From: Gossypium raimondii
Lineage: Eukaryota > Streptophyta > Magnoliopsida > Malvales > Malvaceae
DNA length: 64,000 bases
Direction: 5' to 3'
NCBI RefSeq assembly: GCF_025698545.1
Contig: NC_068575.1
Coordinates: forward strand, 54,383,980-54,447,979
Shown: in pieces, positions 50,701-61,740 of the stretch
How the letters are laid out: every line of letters begins with the position of its first letter
How positions within the stretch are numbered: position 1 is the stretch's first letter
Translations under genes and position numbers: made by a program
The notes under the pieces: generated by a model
The model's database searches: none
The model's input: the letters and a program-made list of their open reading frames with translations, nothing else
What the model was told of the DNA's origin: nothing

Positions 50701-51742
50701 CTAATAAGATAAGAAAATACCCACTTGGGTATCACTTTCGTCTTTGATTTTCTGTGTAGACGATCCATAATCACTGGATTGGTTGTTTTCAGCAGCATTA
50801 TTTTCAGCCGTGTCTTCAACGTTATGCTCTTTTGCAGGTAGATTATGATGAGCACATCCACCAGCTAGCTGATAAAAAGTAAGGCAAATACCAAAAAATG
50901 AAAAAAAAAAATCAATTAAGTTTAATGCTTGAATTCAACCGAGAAAAGATTGAGCAAAATGCGAGCATAGGGCATACCATATGTCGTCTCCAAACATGCT
51001 GCCAAAGATTCCTCAACTCATTCCTCCGAACAGGCTTGATAAGAAAGTCAGCTGCACCTTTCAACATGCACTTCAGAACCATGCTAAATGAATCTTCCGA
51101 TGACATCACTGGTTTAATTATAAAAAAGTAAAAGCTACTAACATATTAGCTTCATTTCTAATCAATGACGACAAAAAATAAATTTGAAGATGGTAAAGCA
51201 TGAAGGAAACTTTTAGTTAAAAAACATACTTATAACAGGAATATTTTTGCAAATATCATGTTCCATGACCAAAGTAAGAAGCGCGAATCCAGATATTGAA
51301 GGCAACTCTACTTCAGTCAATATAAGATCAATGTTATGAGGTCGATCCTTTAAAGTCTCCCACGCCATTAAACCATCGGGAACAGCCGCAACTACTGGGA
51401 AAAAAAATCGAAAATTAGGCATAAAAAGAAGGGGGGAATCAAACTAGTAATACAGTTAATCAATAGATCTAAAGAAAGAGAACAATACTGATTTAAGAAA
51501 ATGAAGAAACGAAAGGTGAAGAAGAAACCTCTGTAACTGCATTTACGAAGAAGAGCGGCAATAATCTGACGAGTGGAATCATCGGCTTCGACTAAAAGCA
51601 CTCTGAGAACCATTTGAGGCAAGAATTTTTCCCATTGAACAACCTCTGAGGATTCATCGTTTTCCTCCTCCTCCTCCTTCTTCTTCTTCGTCTCCTCCGC
51701 CGTCCCTACCTCCACGTCGACTTCCATTCCAACTTCAACCAT
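47786..51742 (-). CDS. PRR9: PRR9-like pseudo-response regulator (circadian clock)
   Basis: Nine coding exons on the minus strand: 51529-51742, 51230-51394, 50978-51108, 50725-50868, 50446-50605, 49914-50334, 48996-49096, 48331-48884 and 47786-47902. They add up to 668 residues, with phases consistent throughout. A pseudo-receiver domain lies at about 46-165 ([37 protein letters not shown]), where Glu replaces the phospho-accepting Asp. The end carries a CCT domain at about 610-654 ([19 protein letters not shown], then [19 protein letters not shown]). Choice of PRR9 over PRR5/7 rests on [40 protein letters not shown] after the receiver and [10 protein letters not shown] with [11 protein letters not shown]9 is a morning-phased transcriptional repressor of CCA1/LHY in the nucleus. 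The donor of the fifth exon is uncertain: GTCAAG at 50445, or a GC donor 12 bases further on, in the same frame. The start is the ATG at 51740-51742. Confidence 0.92.
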
Positions 51743-51976
51743 TTTCAAGTACGCTATTCAATCAAACCAAAACAGAAAACCCTAATTTCTCATTCAAAAA
51801 AGAAAGTGAAGAAAGAAGAGAGTAAACTGAAGCGGAAATGAAGAAAGAACGCCTCATCCTTACTAATAAAAAGAAAAACTCTAGAAATATCTGAAAAAAC
51901 GTCGAGAGAATCGAAGCCTGGTTGTTTATTTATTTATTTAATATCCAACTTTTGTTTAGGACCGCGAAAACCACAA

Positions 51977-51985
51977 AAAATATCT
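51977..51985 (+). promoter_or_regulatory. Evening element upstream of PRR9-like gene
   Basis: An exact AAAATATCT evening element about 235 bases upstream of the start codon. Evening elements are bound by CCA1, LHY and RVE proteins, known regulators of PRR9 in Arabidopsis. A near match (GAAATATCT) lies at about 51884-51892. Function here is inference from position. Confidence 0.65.
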
Positions 51986-52263
51986 TCGTTTTCTTGAATG
52001 GCAAAAAAGAAGTGAAGACTTTGTAGTTTATTCCTTAGAAGAAAACGGGGAGTTGGATCAAAAGGTGGCCCGCCATTGGCTTCTGGTTGGTGAAGCTGAT
52101 GTGGCGCAACACGGGCCACTGTTCTTTAACCAAACTTTGTCCTGCCGATTGAGTGGTGAATCTAGTGATCATGCACGCTGTGTGGTGGGGGCCGCAACCC
52201 CAGGGGAGGGATACGTGTCGGGCCGGTGAGGTATGTTGGAGGTAAGATATTTATTTTGAATCC

Positions 52264-52324
52264 CACGTGGTATCTCGTCACCTCCCTTGAGATCTCATGG
52301 TTGACAAAGGGACACGTGGTATCT
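52264..52324 (+). promoter_or_regulatory. Two G-boxes in repeated CACGTGGTATCT context
   Basis: CACGTGGTATCT occurs twice, at 52264-52275 and 52313-52324, 49 bases apart, about 520-580 bases upstream of the PRR9-like start codon. The CACGTG core is bound by bHLH and bZIP factors, including PIFs and HY5. A related ACGTGTC motif is at about 52212-52218. Confidence 0.6.
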
Positions 52325-52329
52325 TACGT

Positions 52330-55266
52330 TCTTGGCACGAAGACTTAAGAGAGCAGCACGCACCTTCATTGTCTGTGTTTTTTCTTTCTTTTCTGTTAGT
52401 ATATGACATTTTCCTTTGCCATTGAAGGGGAGAGTGCTCTATCTCTTAGTCAACAATATCGTATTTGAATTTTTTGATTACTCAACTAATTAAACAATCA
52501 CTTCTTTTTACAGTAACTTCCCACCTAAATAAATCATCAACCATTTAAAAGGGTTATACCTATATTTATTTATTATAAGTAAATTATCCAAATAAAAATA
52601 AACTTTCATTTTAGTTATCGCGGTTAGGGTTATCTTTTATTTTGTTCATTCGGCTATCAAGTCATTAATGGCATCTAATGTAGTACGCTATCTCATTTTC
52701 ACATGTGTTTTCTTTATGAATAAAGGGTTGCAAATTATTCGAACCTTTGATGTGAAAAAAAATATATGTGAAAATAAGGTGACATGCTACATTACACGTC
52801 ATTAATGACTTGACGGAAGAGTGATTAAAGTAAAAGATTACTCTAACAATGGTGACTAAAATGAAAGTTTTTAGTTTTTGGTCATCAAAATTAAAACATT
52901 TAAAAGATTTCTGGAAAAGGAAAAGAAAAGAAAAGGATGTTAATAAATTAGGTTTAGTGACCGTCCAATCATGGTTTCGTTTTCGTTTTGAAATGAACAA
53001 TAGTTGAAAAGAGAGAACTGCTGTGATTAAGCTCATATGGCTTTATGGAATTATTCGATTAGAAAAGATGGGATTGAAATGTAAGCACAATCCTGTGGCT
53101 TTCCTTTCTTAAAACTTAAAAAGTTAACCCACACATTAGGGATATGGAGCCACTTTTGCCTCTTTAATAACCGGATAAATGGACCCACTTTTAACTGGAT
53201 GAAGATGATCCATCTGTCGTGCAACTGAGCTCTGCTATCCATTCTTTTCAATGAGCATTTAGTTTCATCAATAAACCACGCTTGTCCACTGCAGCTTGGT
53301 AGAGATGATGATGATACACGGAGACAGAGAACCATTAAGTTTTGGTAATCTTTGGAGGAAGAAAGAAAATTGCAGGGAGTTGGTCATTAATCACTCAAAA
53401 TGCATTAATAAAGCTCCTAATTTCATATAATCTGCAGAAGACCTCAAAGTTGCAATATGCAGGCGTAGGTAGGTGTTTGGTCACTCTCATAGGATGCGCA
53501 TAGACCAAGGGAAGCGGCATCTTCAATTCAGGTGGATTAAGTGTGAGACAAATTGCAGCACGTTGTAGACAATGAATAAAAAGATTGCACAATTGCACAA
53601 GCTGAGAGGGAGAATTTGCTTTTGCTTTTGCTATAATCATCATACATATGAACACAAAATCTTCGGCTAAGAACAGCAATGTCTTCTAAAGTGAGAAACC
53701 TCAGAATCAATGTCAGGAAGATCGCTGAAACCATCAACCATTCTCCCCAATGCTTCTTTATTAGAAACCAAGCCAAGCCATTACTCTTCTTCACAAAGCA
53801 CTTGCATTGTATCACCAATAACATTCAGATCAAATCCTATACCCCTACAAACCTTTAAAAATAAAGTTGTTCAAGGGATTTAAGGTGATTCTAGGATCAC
53901 TTTCCATGTTTAAATCACAAGTAACCAATAAAATTGTCAAACCATGTATTTAGCTTTTGGGTTAATATACTATTTCTTACTTAAGTTTGATGCGCATGAG
54001 TCAAATATATTCACATTCAACCACATGATACCCTTCGATTTGCATACCAAATTAAACATTGAAATCAAACTCAAATTCAAATACCAAATAGCATAATATA
54101 AACCTTCATCTTTCTTTGATTTATTTTTATTATTATTATAATTACCATCATCTTATTATAGCCTTATCCCATTCAGCAGCTGAAAATTGGAATTTCAAAT
54201 TGTCAGCATTGGGAAGCCAATAATTGTTGGATAAATGGAGAGGGATAGACTGAACTAATTGTGTGGCTGATAATAAGCACAAGAAAGGGAGATGAAATTA
54301 AAAGGTGCTTTGGATGGGCATAGCAAAAGGCAATGCTGCAAATTTTGTGAACCGCCCATTTCATATCTTGGTGAATATTGACTCTCTTTTCTATGTTCCG
54401 CCCATTTATCGTTTCGATGGAGTGAGTGAACTCAACCGAAGAATTAAAGGAAGTGAGGACAGTCAATACTTAGACAAATGCCAAAATTCAAACATCAAGT
54501 CGTTGAAAGTAGCAATATCATCTCCTCTCCAAATTTGTATTGTAAAAAATTTACTTAAACAATTAAACCTACTAATATAGAGGCCCAACTATAATTTGGG
54601 GGCATTGATGAAACGTGCAAGACTGAAAATGACCATAAAAAAAATAAAAAGAGAGTCTCGCATACTTGCCAGCCTCCTAGGTTTAGGTGAACAACAAAAA
54701 AGCAAGCTTACTCAGCCACTTCCATTATTTGTAAATAATACTGATAAGATAAGGGTGCACAATTTGCCTCTATTACAAATGAAACAAAAGCAAAACATGC
54801 TACCTCATCATATCCTTTTTAAATCTTTCGACATATGAAACCACTCCACTACATATGCATGTAAGGTTCTATCCACTACAATTCCTATTTCCTAGGCAAC
54901 ATGCTAGGGATGATTCTCTAAAGGGCACTGAAATAGCAGTCAAGTAATCTAGGAAGAGTTATGGTGCCTGCAAAGCAAATCTCAGTTTGTGGAAGGAACT
55001 TTTTAGGAAAAGCAGAGCATTTAAGTCATCAAACTATGAGCATGGCAGGAAATAGGCCGCATTTAAAGCATTTGTCCAAGTAACAAATGGAGATTAAATA
55101 AAGAAACCAGAATTTTAAATAGACAGATAGCATAAGGAACGTATACTTGTTACACAAGAACCAATGAAACAAAAGAAACCGGAAATTGCTATCATGAACT
55201 AAATATATGAGATCAAGTAAGAACAAAATGTGTGCATAAATGGTTTGGTTACTGTCCTTTGAAAGC
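52330..55266. other. Intergenic DNA, one possible eroded exon
   Basis: No supported gene. On the minus strand, 53690-53850 reads as a protein-like stretch (GFDLNVIGDTMQVLCEEE, stop, then SNKEALGRMVDGFSDLPDID) broken by one stop. Its acceptor-like TTTGTAG context suggests a fossil exon of an unidentified gene. The remaining frames (53051-53335, 54203-54466, 54596-54838) show no domain. Confidence 0.35.
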
Positions 55267-57097
55267 TTAGACATGAGCAGTGCCTTCAGTGAATTTTGGA
55301 TCCTCACATCTATATCGACCATCTGGTCCGATTCCAAAACCTTTTGGATCGGCAAAGACATTTTCGAGCAGCTGACTCTGAGAAGGAACGGGGCTTTCAT
55401 CCGCAAACTCAACAGCATCCTCTACCACTTCATCTATCTTCTTATCTATAGCCTTTAAATCTGCTTCACTGGCCAGACTGTTCTCAATGAGGTATTTCTT
55501 CAGGGCTGTGATGGGATCTCTTGCAGCATAGTGAGCTTTCTCAGCTGCCAAAGAAGCAGAGCACAACATTGAATTAGATGACATTTCTGAACTCTTAAAG
55601 GTCCAAATTAAGAACAGAATTATGTAAAATGTTCCTCAAGATCAGGGTTCAGTAGTAATTCACTTAGAAACTCAAAATTTCATCCCTAAAAATCTAAAAT
55701 TTCATATCATTTATCTTCCGAAACATAACAAACCCATCTTTATGAAACATACAGAGTTTAATAAACAAAGTAATCACTTCAACTGTAAGACAATAATATT
55801 ACAGGACCAGTAGAACACAATATGCATGCAGATGGTTCCTGTTTTTATCATTCAAAGCTGCAATGTAATAAGGGCTCAATCAAAACAAACAGAATCATAA
55901 AGGAAAAATGGTGGCTTTCAAGAATTAGCAATTTAAATCATAATAAATATATACTGAGAAAAAAAAGGAATCAAATGGCTACCAGGGTCACGAAGCTCGT
56001 CGGGGTCAGCCAATGAGTGTCCTCTAAACCTGTATGTCTCGCATTCGACCAACGTTGGACCCTCTCCTCTCCTAGCCCGACCAATTGCGTCCTTAGCCAC
56101 TTCCCTCACCTTCAAAACATCCATTCCATCCACATGGATGCCAGGCATCCCAAAGGCAGGTCCTTTCTTATAAATCTGAGGATCAGACGTAGCCCTCAAA
56201 TGAGACATCCCAATAGCCCACAAATTGTTCTCAACCACAAACACAATGGGCAACTTCCACAAGGCCGCCATATTCAAACACTCAAAGAACTGCCCATTGT
56301 TACAAGTTCCATCGCCGAAAAACGCCAAGGTAACATGATCACAATCCGCCTCTTTTAGAACCTCCCTCTTATATTTGGAGGTAAAAGCCGCCCCCGTGGC
56401 AACGGGAATTCCTTCACCAATAAAAGCAAACCCCCCTAGCAGATTGTGTTCCCTAGAGAACATATGCATCGACCCACCTTGGCCGCGGCAGCAGCCGGTG
56501 GTCTTACCGAAGAGCTCACTCATGACGGCGCGTGCGGGGACTCCTTTGCTCAAGGCGTGCACGTGATCACGGTATGTGCTTACGACAGAATCTTGCTGCT
56601 TTAAGAGCTTAATAAAACCAGTTGAAACAGCTTCTTGGCCGTTGTAAAGATGAACAAAACCAAACATTTTGCCTCTGTAATACATCTGAGCACACATATC
56701 TTCAAATGCTCTTCCTAGTATCATATCTTCGTATAATTCCAATCCTTCCTCTTTCGTAATTAGCTGAAACAAACAAAAAAAAAAGATTTGTTAGGGAACG
56801 GATATAACCAAGACTTAAGTTGACTGCAACAGGGGGGAAAGAGAAAAAAGGGATTACGAGACTGTGGGTGGACTTGGATTTCTTTTGCTTAACAACATCG
56901 GAGACGGCAACGACAGTCCCGGATCGACGGTGGAGGTTCAATTTGGAAGAAGAACTGAGGCGGAGTTTGCGGGTAGATCCGAGGAAAAGGGAGGTGGGTT
57001 TGGGGGAAACGAGGGGTCTGTCGTGAGATGTAGGGGAAGTGGGATTGAGAGAGAAAGGCTGCGTACTGATCTTGGCTGCACAAGAAGCGCTATTCAT
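55267..57097 (-). CDS. PDH-E1 ALPHA: Plastid pyruvate dehydrogenase E1 subunit alpha
   Basis: Three coding exons on the minus strand: 56858-57097, 55983-56763 and 55267-55544, with GT-AG introns, giving 432 residues. Arabidopsis plastid E1 alpha is of similar length. Residues 1 to about 65 are a Ser/Thr/Arg-rich, acid-poor chloroplast transit peptide. The catalytic domain begins [17 protein letters not shown]. The thiamine diphosphate motif runs from [12 protein letters not shown] to VENN at about 230-260, and the activation loop area reads [15 protein letters not shown]. The protein pairs with E1 beta and decarboxylates pyruvate in the chloroplast stroma, feeding acetyl-CoA to fatty acid synthesis. 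The plastid rather than mitochondrial type is chosen from the transit peptide and [24 protein letters not shown] context. A 1.16-kb foldback element begins about 131 bases upstream of the start codon, so the promoter may lie inside or beyond it. Confidence 0.95.
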
Positions 57098-57228
57098 TTT
57101 GTTACTTTAGTTCTGAGTCTGACAGAGAGTGAGAGAGGAAGGAAAAGAAGGGGGAGGGAGAGCGATATCATCAAAGAGAGAAGAAACCGAGGAGAAGGCG
57201 GAGGAAACGAGGGTAGTAATTCACTTTG

Positions 57229-58386
57229 CTGCGGCTATTTTACCAAAATAATCTAATAAAAAAATTATATTTTTACAAAAATAATTGAGGTTTAAAAATT
57301 TACAAAAATAACTTGAAATGAATAGTGAAATGGGGTGGTGGCTTGTCAATGTCCGCCACCACCTAGTATTTTGAACTTATGATTGTTTGATAATTGTGTC
57401 AGATTTAAAAAAATAATTTTTTTAGTTCTGGTCTATCAATGGTCGGAATCAGTGTATTTTTTTAAAATCGTATCATACTGGTATACAGGGAAAAAAATAA
57501 AAAAATTTTGAGTGCTGGCCCGTCAATCAGACTTAAAAAAATGATTTTCTTGGTTCTGGTCTTTCAATGGTCGGAACCAGTGTATTTTTTTAAAATCATA
57601 TCATACTGGTATACAAGGAAAAAAAAAAAAACATTGAGTGCTGGCCTGTCAATGGCTGGCACCACCTTTACGGAATTTTTTTTACATTTTGGGGTGTCAT
57701 TGGCTAGCACTAGTATACGAAAAAATTTAAAAAAAATTTATGGTAACCTGCTAATGGCCGGCACTACTTTTATGTAAATTTTTTTTACATTTTGGGGTGT
57801 TATTGGCCGGCACCAGTATACAAAAAAATAAAAAAAAATTTGGTGGTAGCCTGCCAATGGTTGGCACCACCTTTATGTAAAAAAAAATTTACATCGGCAC
57901 CCGAAAATGTAAATTTTTTTTTACATAAAGGTGGTGCCGGCCATTGGCAGGCCACTACCATTTTTTTTTATTTTTTCGTATACTGGTGCCGGCCAATGAC
58001 ACCCCAAAATGTAAATTTTTTTACATAAATGTGGTGCCGGCCATTGGCAGGTCACCATCAAAATTTTTTTTTTTATTTTTTCGTATACTGGTGTCGGTCT
58101 GTCAACAAATTTTTTTTCTTCTTTTTTTTCCCCTGTATACCAATATGATACGATTTTAAAAAAAATACACTGATTCCGGCCATTGACAGGCCAGAACCAA
58201 AAAAAAATATATTTTTTAAAGTCTAACACAATTATCAAGCAATCATAGGTCCAAAATATCAGGTGGTGCCGGCCATTGCCAGGCCACTACCCCATTTTAC
58301 TGTTCATTTCAGGTTATTTTGGTGATTGTTTTTAAACTTGGATTATTTTTGTAAATATAATTTTTTTTATTTTGATAAAATAGCCC
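57229..58386. mobile_element. Foldback / MULE-like inverted-repeat element
   Basis: A 1.16-kb hairpin. Left arm about 57229-57894, loop about 57895-57905, right arm 57906-58386. The ends GGCTATTTTACCAAAATAA and, inverted, GGCTATTTTATCAAAATAA form long inverted repeats that continue through most of each arm. CACTTTGC occurs on both sides (57221-57228 and 58387-58394), a probable 8-bp target duplication. The arms are made of diverged modules containing GGTGCCGGCCATTGGCAGG separated by A/T runs. The left arm has more modules than the right. It has no coding capacity; open frames of 70-105 codons are reflections of the repeat. Superfamily is uncertain; Mutator-like is suggested by arm length and duplication size. 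Confidence 0.85.
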
Positions 58387-59887
58387 CACTTTGCGAAATT
58401 TTTGATGTTGTGGAAAAGAAAGTAAAGCCACCAGTATTAAAGACTTTTGGGGACTTCACGTTGTAAGTTCAGTTAAAGAGCAAGTAAGACGGTTACCAAA
58501 GTGGTTTGCTCTAGTGGTAAAACATGTATTGTGCTTAAAGAGGAAATTGAATATGCAACTTTTACGAATCACACCCCAAAAATTAGTTATGACTATTAGA
58601 GAGCTTAAATTCATATAATCTCGAACTAACAGTGTAATGCCTGACATCGTTATCTACAACTGAGAGATATGATGACTAACCCTGATATCAATTGATATCA
58701 ACCTTTGAAAAATCACATTCTAAAACTTAGCCATTAAGGTTAAAACTATTGAAATTAGAGAACCTGATCCATGTAAACACCACTACAAAAATCTCTTACT
58801 TTTGTATGTGTTTCTTCTTGGTTTTTTCTTGTTTTCCCTTTTTAGTGTTCTTTTAGATTTGGGAAATTCTTGAATAAAATGCACCCATAACCTAAAATAA
58901 GAAGCATAGCATTTGTATAGAATAACCGATGTTAGCATCGGCTAAATAAGGCCATTTATCATTTTAATGCATGTTATGTGATTTCTCTTTACAAGTAGTT
59001 GTCCGCAAGGTTCCAAGGCTAGATCTTTGATCGCCCGCGTTTGGGCTCCAGATTTATTCTAAAAATAACAAGAGATTAAGATAAGCTATTATCACCTATC
59101 CTAACTCAAAAATAGCCAAATTTGGTTTAGCTCAAACAGTAAAGATAGGACCCAATTGGAATGGAAGTGGGATAGAAACTGAAACAAAATTCGGGGCCAC
59201 TTGTTCCGTTAATCTCATCCATCCATCCATCCATCCATCCATCCATCATCTGTAAGGGGGATAGCCTTATGCGTTTGGGGATATAAGCTTCAACTTGATA
59301 AGGCCAATTAAAGTTTCGTACTCCAACCTGGCAGACCACCCTCAAGGCAGTGGATGAGTTCAATGTCTTTTTCAACTAAAGTCAATTTCCAAATAATATA
59401 TATCATGCACAAAATTAAAAGGTCCACGCCTGTGACAGAGCATTTGATAGCTGATATAGAGTTAACAGGTTCCAACAAGTTTTGCATTGTTTCTCTTGCC
59501 AGGATGATCAAAGTATTAGTGCAGCTTCATTTTAACAGCAAGACTAATATGCTAATATAGGCTAATCTCTGGTCTTTTTGAATTGGTTAAAATTTCAGTC
59601 AATAGCTTAAAGAACTACTAACCTAAAAGACACTTTGAAAACAGTGCATGCATGGCAATGGAATAAAGCACAGCAATTCAACACTCAATAACAAATGTCA
59701 AAATTTGCTCTAGAATACTGTTATATATAAGAAGGTTCAAACATACATTTCAAAAATGAAAAACTACTTAGTGCCACTTCACTAAAAAAGTACATATACC
59801 AAAATCAATAAAACTCAATAGGTAACTACTGTCATAGCTTACTGCAATGAACCAGTAATCAACCAATTCATACACTGAAAGGAGCTC
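58387..59887. other. Intergenic DNA between PDH E1 alpha and RPP1
   Basis: No gene supported. It includes the tetranucleotide array below and the 3' flank of the ribosomal protein gene at its right edge. Short frames at 58456, 59127, 59308 and 59354 have no domain. Confidence 0.45.
59215..59250. repeat. (CATC)n tetranucleotide microsatellite
   Basis: Nine nearly perfect consecutive CATC units. A likely length-variable marker. Confidence 0.9.
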
Positions 59888-60508
59888 CTAATCAAATAAA
59901 CTGAATCCCATATCATCATCGCTCTCTTCCTCTGGCTCTTCCTGCAAAATTACCAAAGAATAATACATCAGAACAAACAGTGAAACAAAATATTAAACAC
60001 AAGGAAATCAGGGTCATTTATTTGTAAATTTTAGTCCCACCTTCTTCTTCTCCTCGGCAGGAGGTGGAGCAGCAGCTCCACCACCAGCACCAGCTGCAAC
60101 AGGTGCAGCTGCAGCAACTGCGGCACCAGCACCGGCAGCACCAACATTGGTTATGAGATCCTCAATGTTACACTTTTCAAAAAGCTTAGCAAACAAGCTT
60201 GGCCAATAAGATTCAACAGAGACATTTGCAGCTTTGACTAGAGTTGCAATCTTCTCAGCCTATTAGCTAAAATTAAAGAAACAAACAAACCAATATTCCC
60301 ATACACATAGAGAACCTATCATTCTTTCAATAACCGAAAGCCCTTTTTTTTCCTTCGTTCATTCCGTAATTATATCATAAAAATTGAAAAACATTCAAAT
60401 TATAAATCATCAAATCCAGAAATGCATAAAGGATACAGTGATGGGGATGCCATCATCATAGAGAATCAATGCGGCGTAAGAGCAAGCAGCTTCGCCGGCT
60501 GAAGACAT
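59888..60508 (-). CDS. RPP1: 60S acidic ribosomal protein P1
   Basis: Three coding exons on the minus strand: 60437-60508, 60041-60259 and 59888-59941, giving 114 residues. The N-terminal helical domain ([20 protein letters not shown], then [11 protein letters not shown]) is followed by an Ala/Gly-rich hinge and the invariant stalk tail [15 protein letters not shown]1 dimerises with P2 on P0 to form the ribosomal stalk, which recruits elongation factors in the cytosol. The short first exon ends at GIPIT and the small last exon encodes only the acidic tail. The reading frame is complete, with GT-AG junctions and phases that fit. A further intron lies in the 5' UTR. Confidence 0.93.
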
Positions 60509-60513
60509 CTTTT

Positions 60514-60659
60514 CTACTACCAACATTAACACAAATGAACAAAGCATTGGAACCCAATGGATATAAAGATTAACAATAATGCAAGATTATAACTGAAAAG
60601 GAAATTCCAAGGAGGCTCATTAAGAAACAATTTCCAGAAGAAAAAAAGCAGAGAATTAC
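60514..60659 (-). other. Intron in 5' UTR of RPP1
   Basis: On the minus strand CTCAG is followed by GTAATTCTC at 60659 (donor), and a TTGGTAGTAG acceptor ends at about 60514, five to six bases upstream of the ATG. Leader introns are common in plant ribosomal protein genes. Predicted from splice signals only. Confidence 0.6.
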
Positions 60660-60717
60660 CTGAGAGGCGAAATCAGAGACTTCGAACACCTTTCTGAAAG
60701 CAAGAGTTGATAGGGAT

Positions 60718-60794
60718 TTAGGGTTTCTCGTCGACTACTAAAATGGGATTTTAAAGAAAGAGTCTAAATGGGCTCTCTAGATTTCTTAGGCCCA
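60718..60794 (-). promoter_or_regulatory. Telo-box and site II motif of RPP1 promoter
   Basis: On the minus strand AAACCCTAA (telo-box, 60718-60726) lies in the leader and TGGGCC (site II type, 60789-60794) about 65 bases upstream. A TGGGCT motif is between them. This pair is characteristic of plant ribosomal-protein and other growth-related promoters. Confidence 0.7.
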
Positions 60795-60799
60795 TTTAA

Positions 60800-61740
60800 C
60801 AAACCGGTCAGTATTTGAAATTAGGCCCCTCCCAGTCACAATATGTATATCAAATTAATAATTTTATTTGCTTCATTTTTCATTTAATCTTCATGTTTTT
60901 TTTTTATTCTATTCGATCCATTTGATAATTAAATCATTGGTGGATTTAAAAAATATTATCTTCAAAATTTTAATTGATTCTTTTTAAAAAATTTGTAATA
61001 AGTAACTATGTTTTATTTTAAAAGTTATACATATTTTAATTTAAGCATAATGATAAATTTAGAATATTTATATGCTTTGTCAATTCGATCTTTATTATTA
61101 TTTTAATTAAATTTGGCTTTTAATATTTTAAAAGAGTCGAATTTGACCATTAATATTTCAAAAGAGTCAAATTGATTTTTTATGGAAATACTAAGCAAAA
61201 TGTTAAAATTTTAAACATAGGAGCCCTCTTATATTTCATGTGTACTTCATGTTTTTTTAAATTTTTATAAATTTTAAATTATTTATTGATTTGACATATA
61301 AGACAAATAATATCATTTTAATATGAAGTACACTTAAACTATCATACGGATTGTCACTCCAACATTGTTAACAATTAATGTTTTAGTTAACATTTTGTTA
61401 AAAAATTTAACTCTTTTAAAAGATTAATAATCAAATTTAGTTAAAATAATAATAATTAAAGTAAAAAATGTAAATATCAAAAACTAAATTTATTATATCT
61501 TTACTTTATTTGATACCAATTTATTTTATTGGTTTCAATATTGTATAATCCATTAATTTATTCAAACCATACAGTAAAAAAATAAAATGTCTTAATCTTG
61601 TAATTATTTCATTGATTCTCTGAATATATATTGTAATAAAAATAGGAAGGAATCATTACAAACTAACAGAATTGCCATGCAATGTGCTTTATCATATATT
61701 TATTTGATTTCATTTGATTTATATTAGAAAAGAGATAGTA
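60800..61740. other. AT-rich intergenic DNA
   Basis: Nothing coding seen. ATTTGGCT/ATTTGACC phrases recur in the 61080-61170 stretch and again, inverted, at about 61400-61460, which may be an eroded transposon. Confidence 0.4.

Noticed and set aside
56017..56566. Forward frames of 63-113 codons opposite PDH E1 alpha
   Set aside because: Antisense shadows of exon 2, with no independent domain.
57508..58238. Several frames of 70-105 codons on both strands
   Set aside because: They mirror each other across the centre of the inverted-repeat element.
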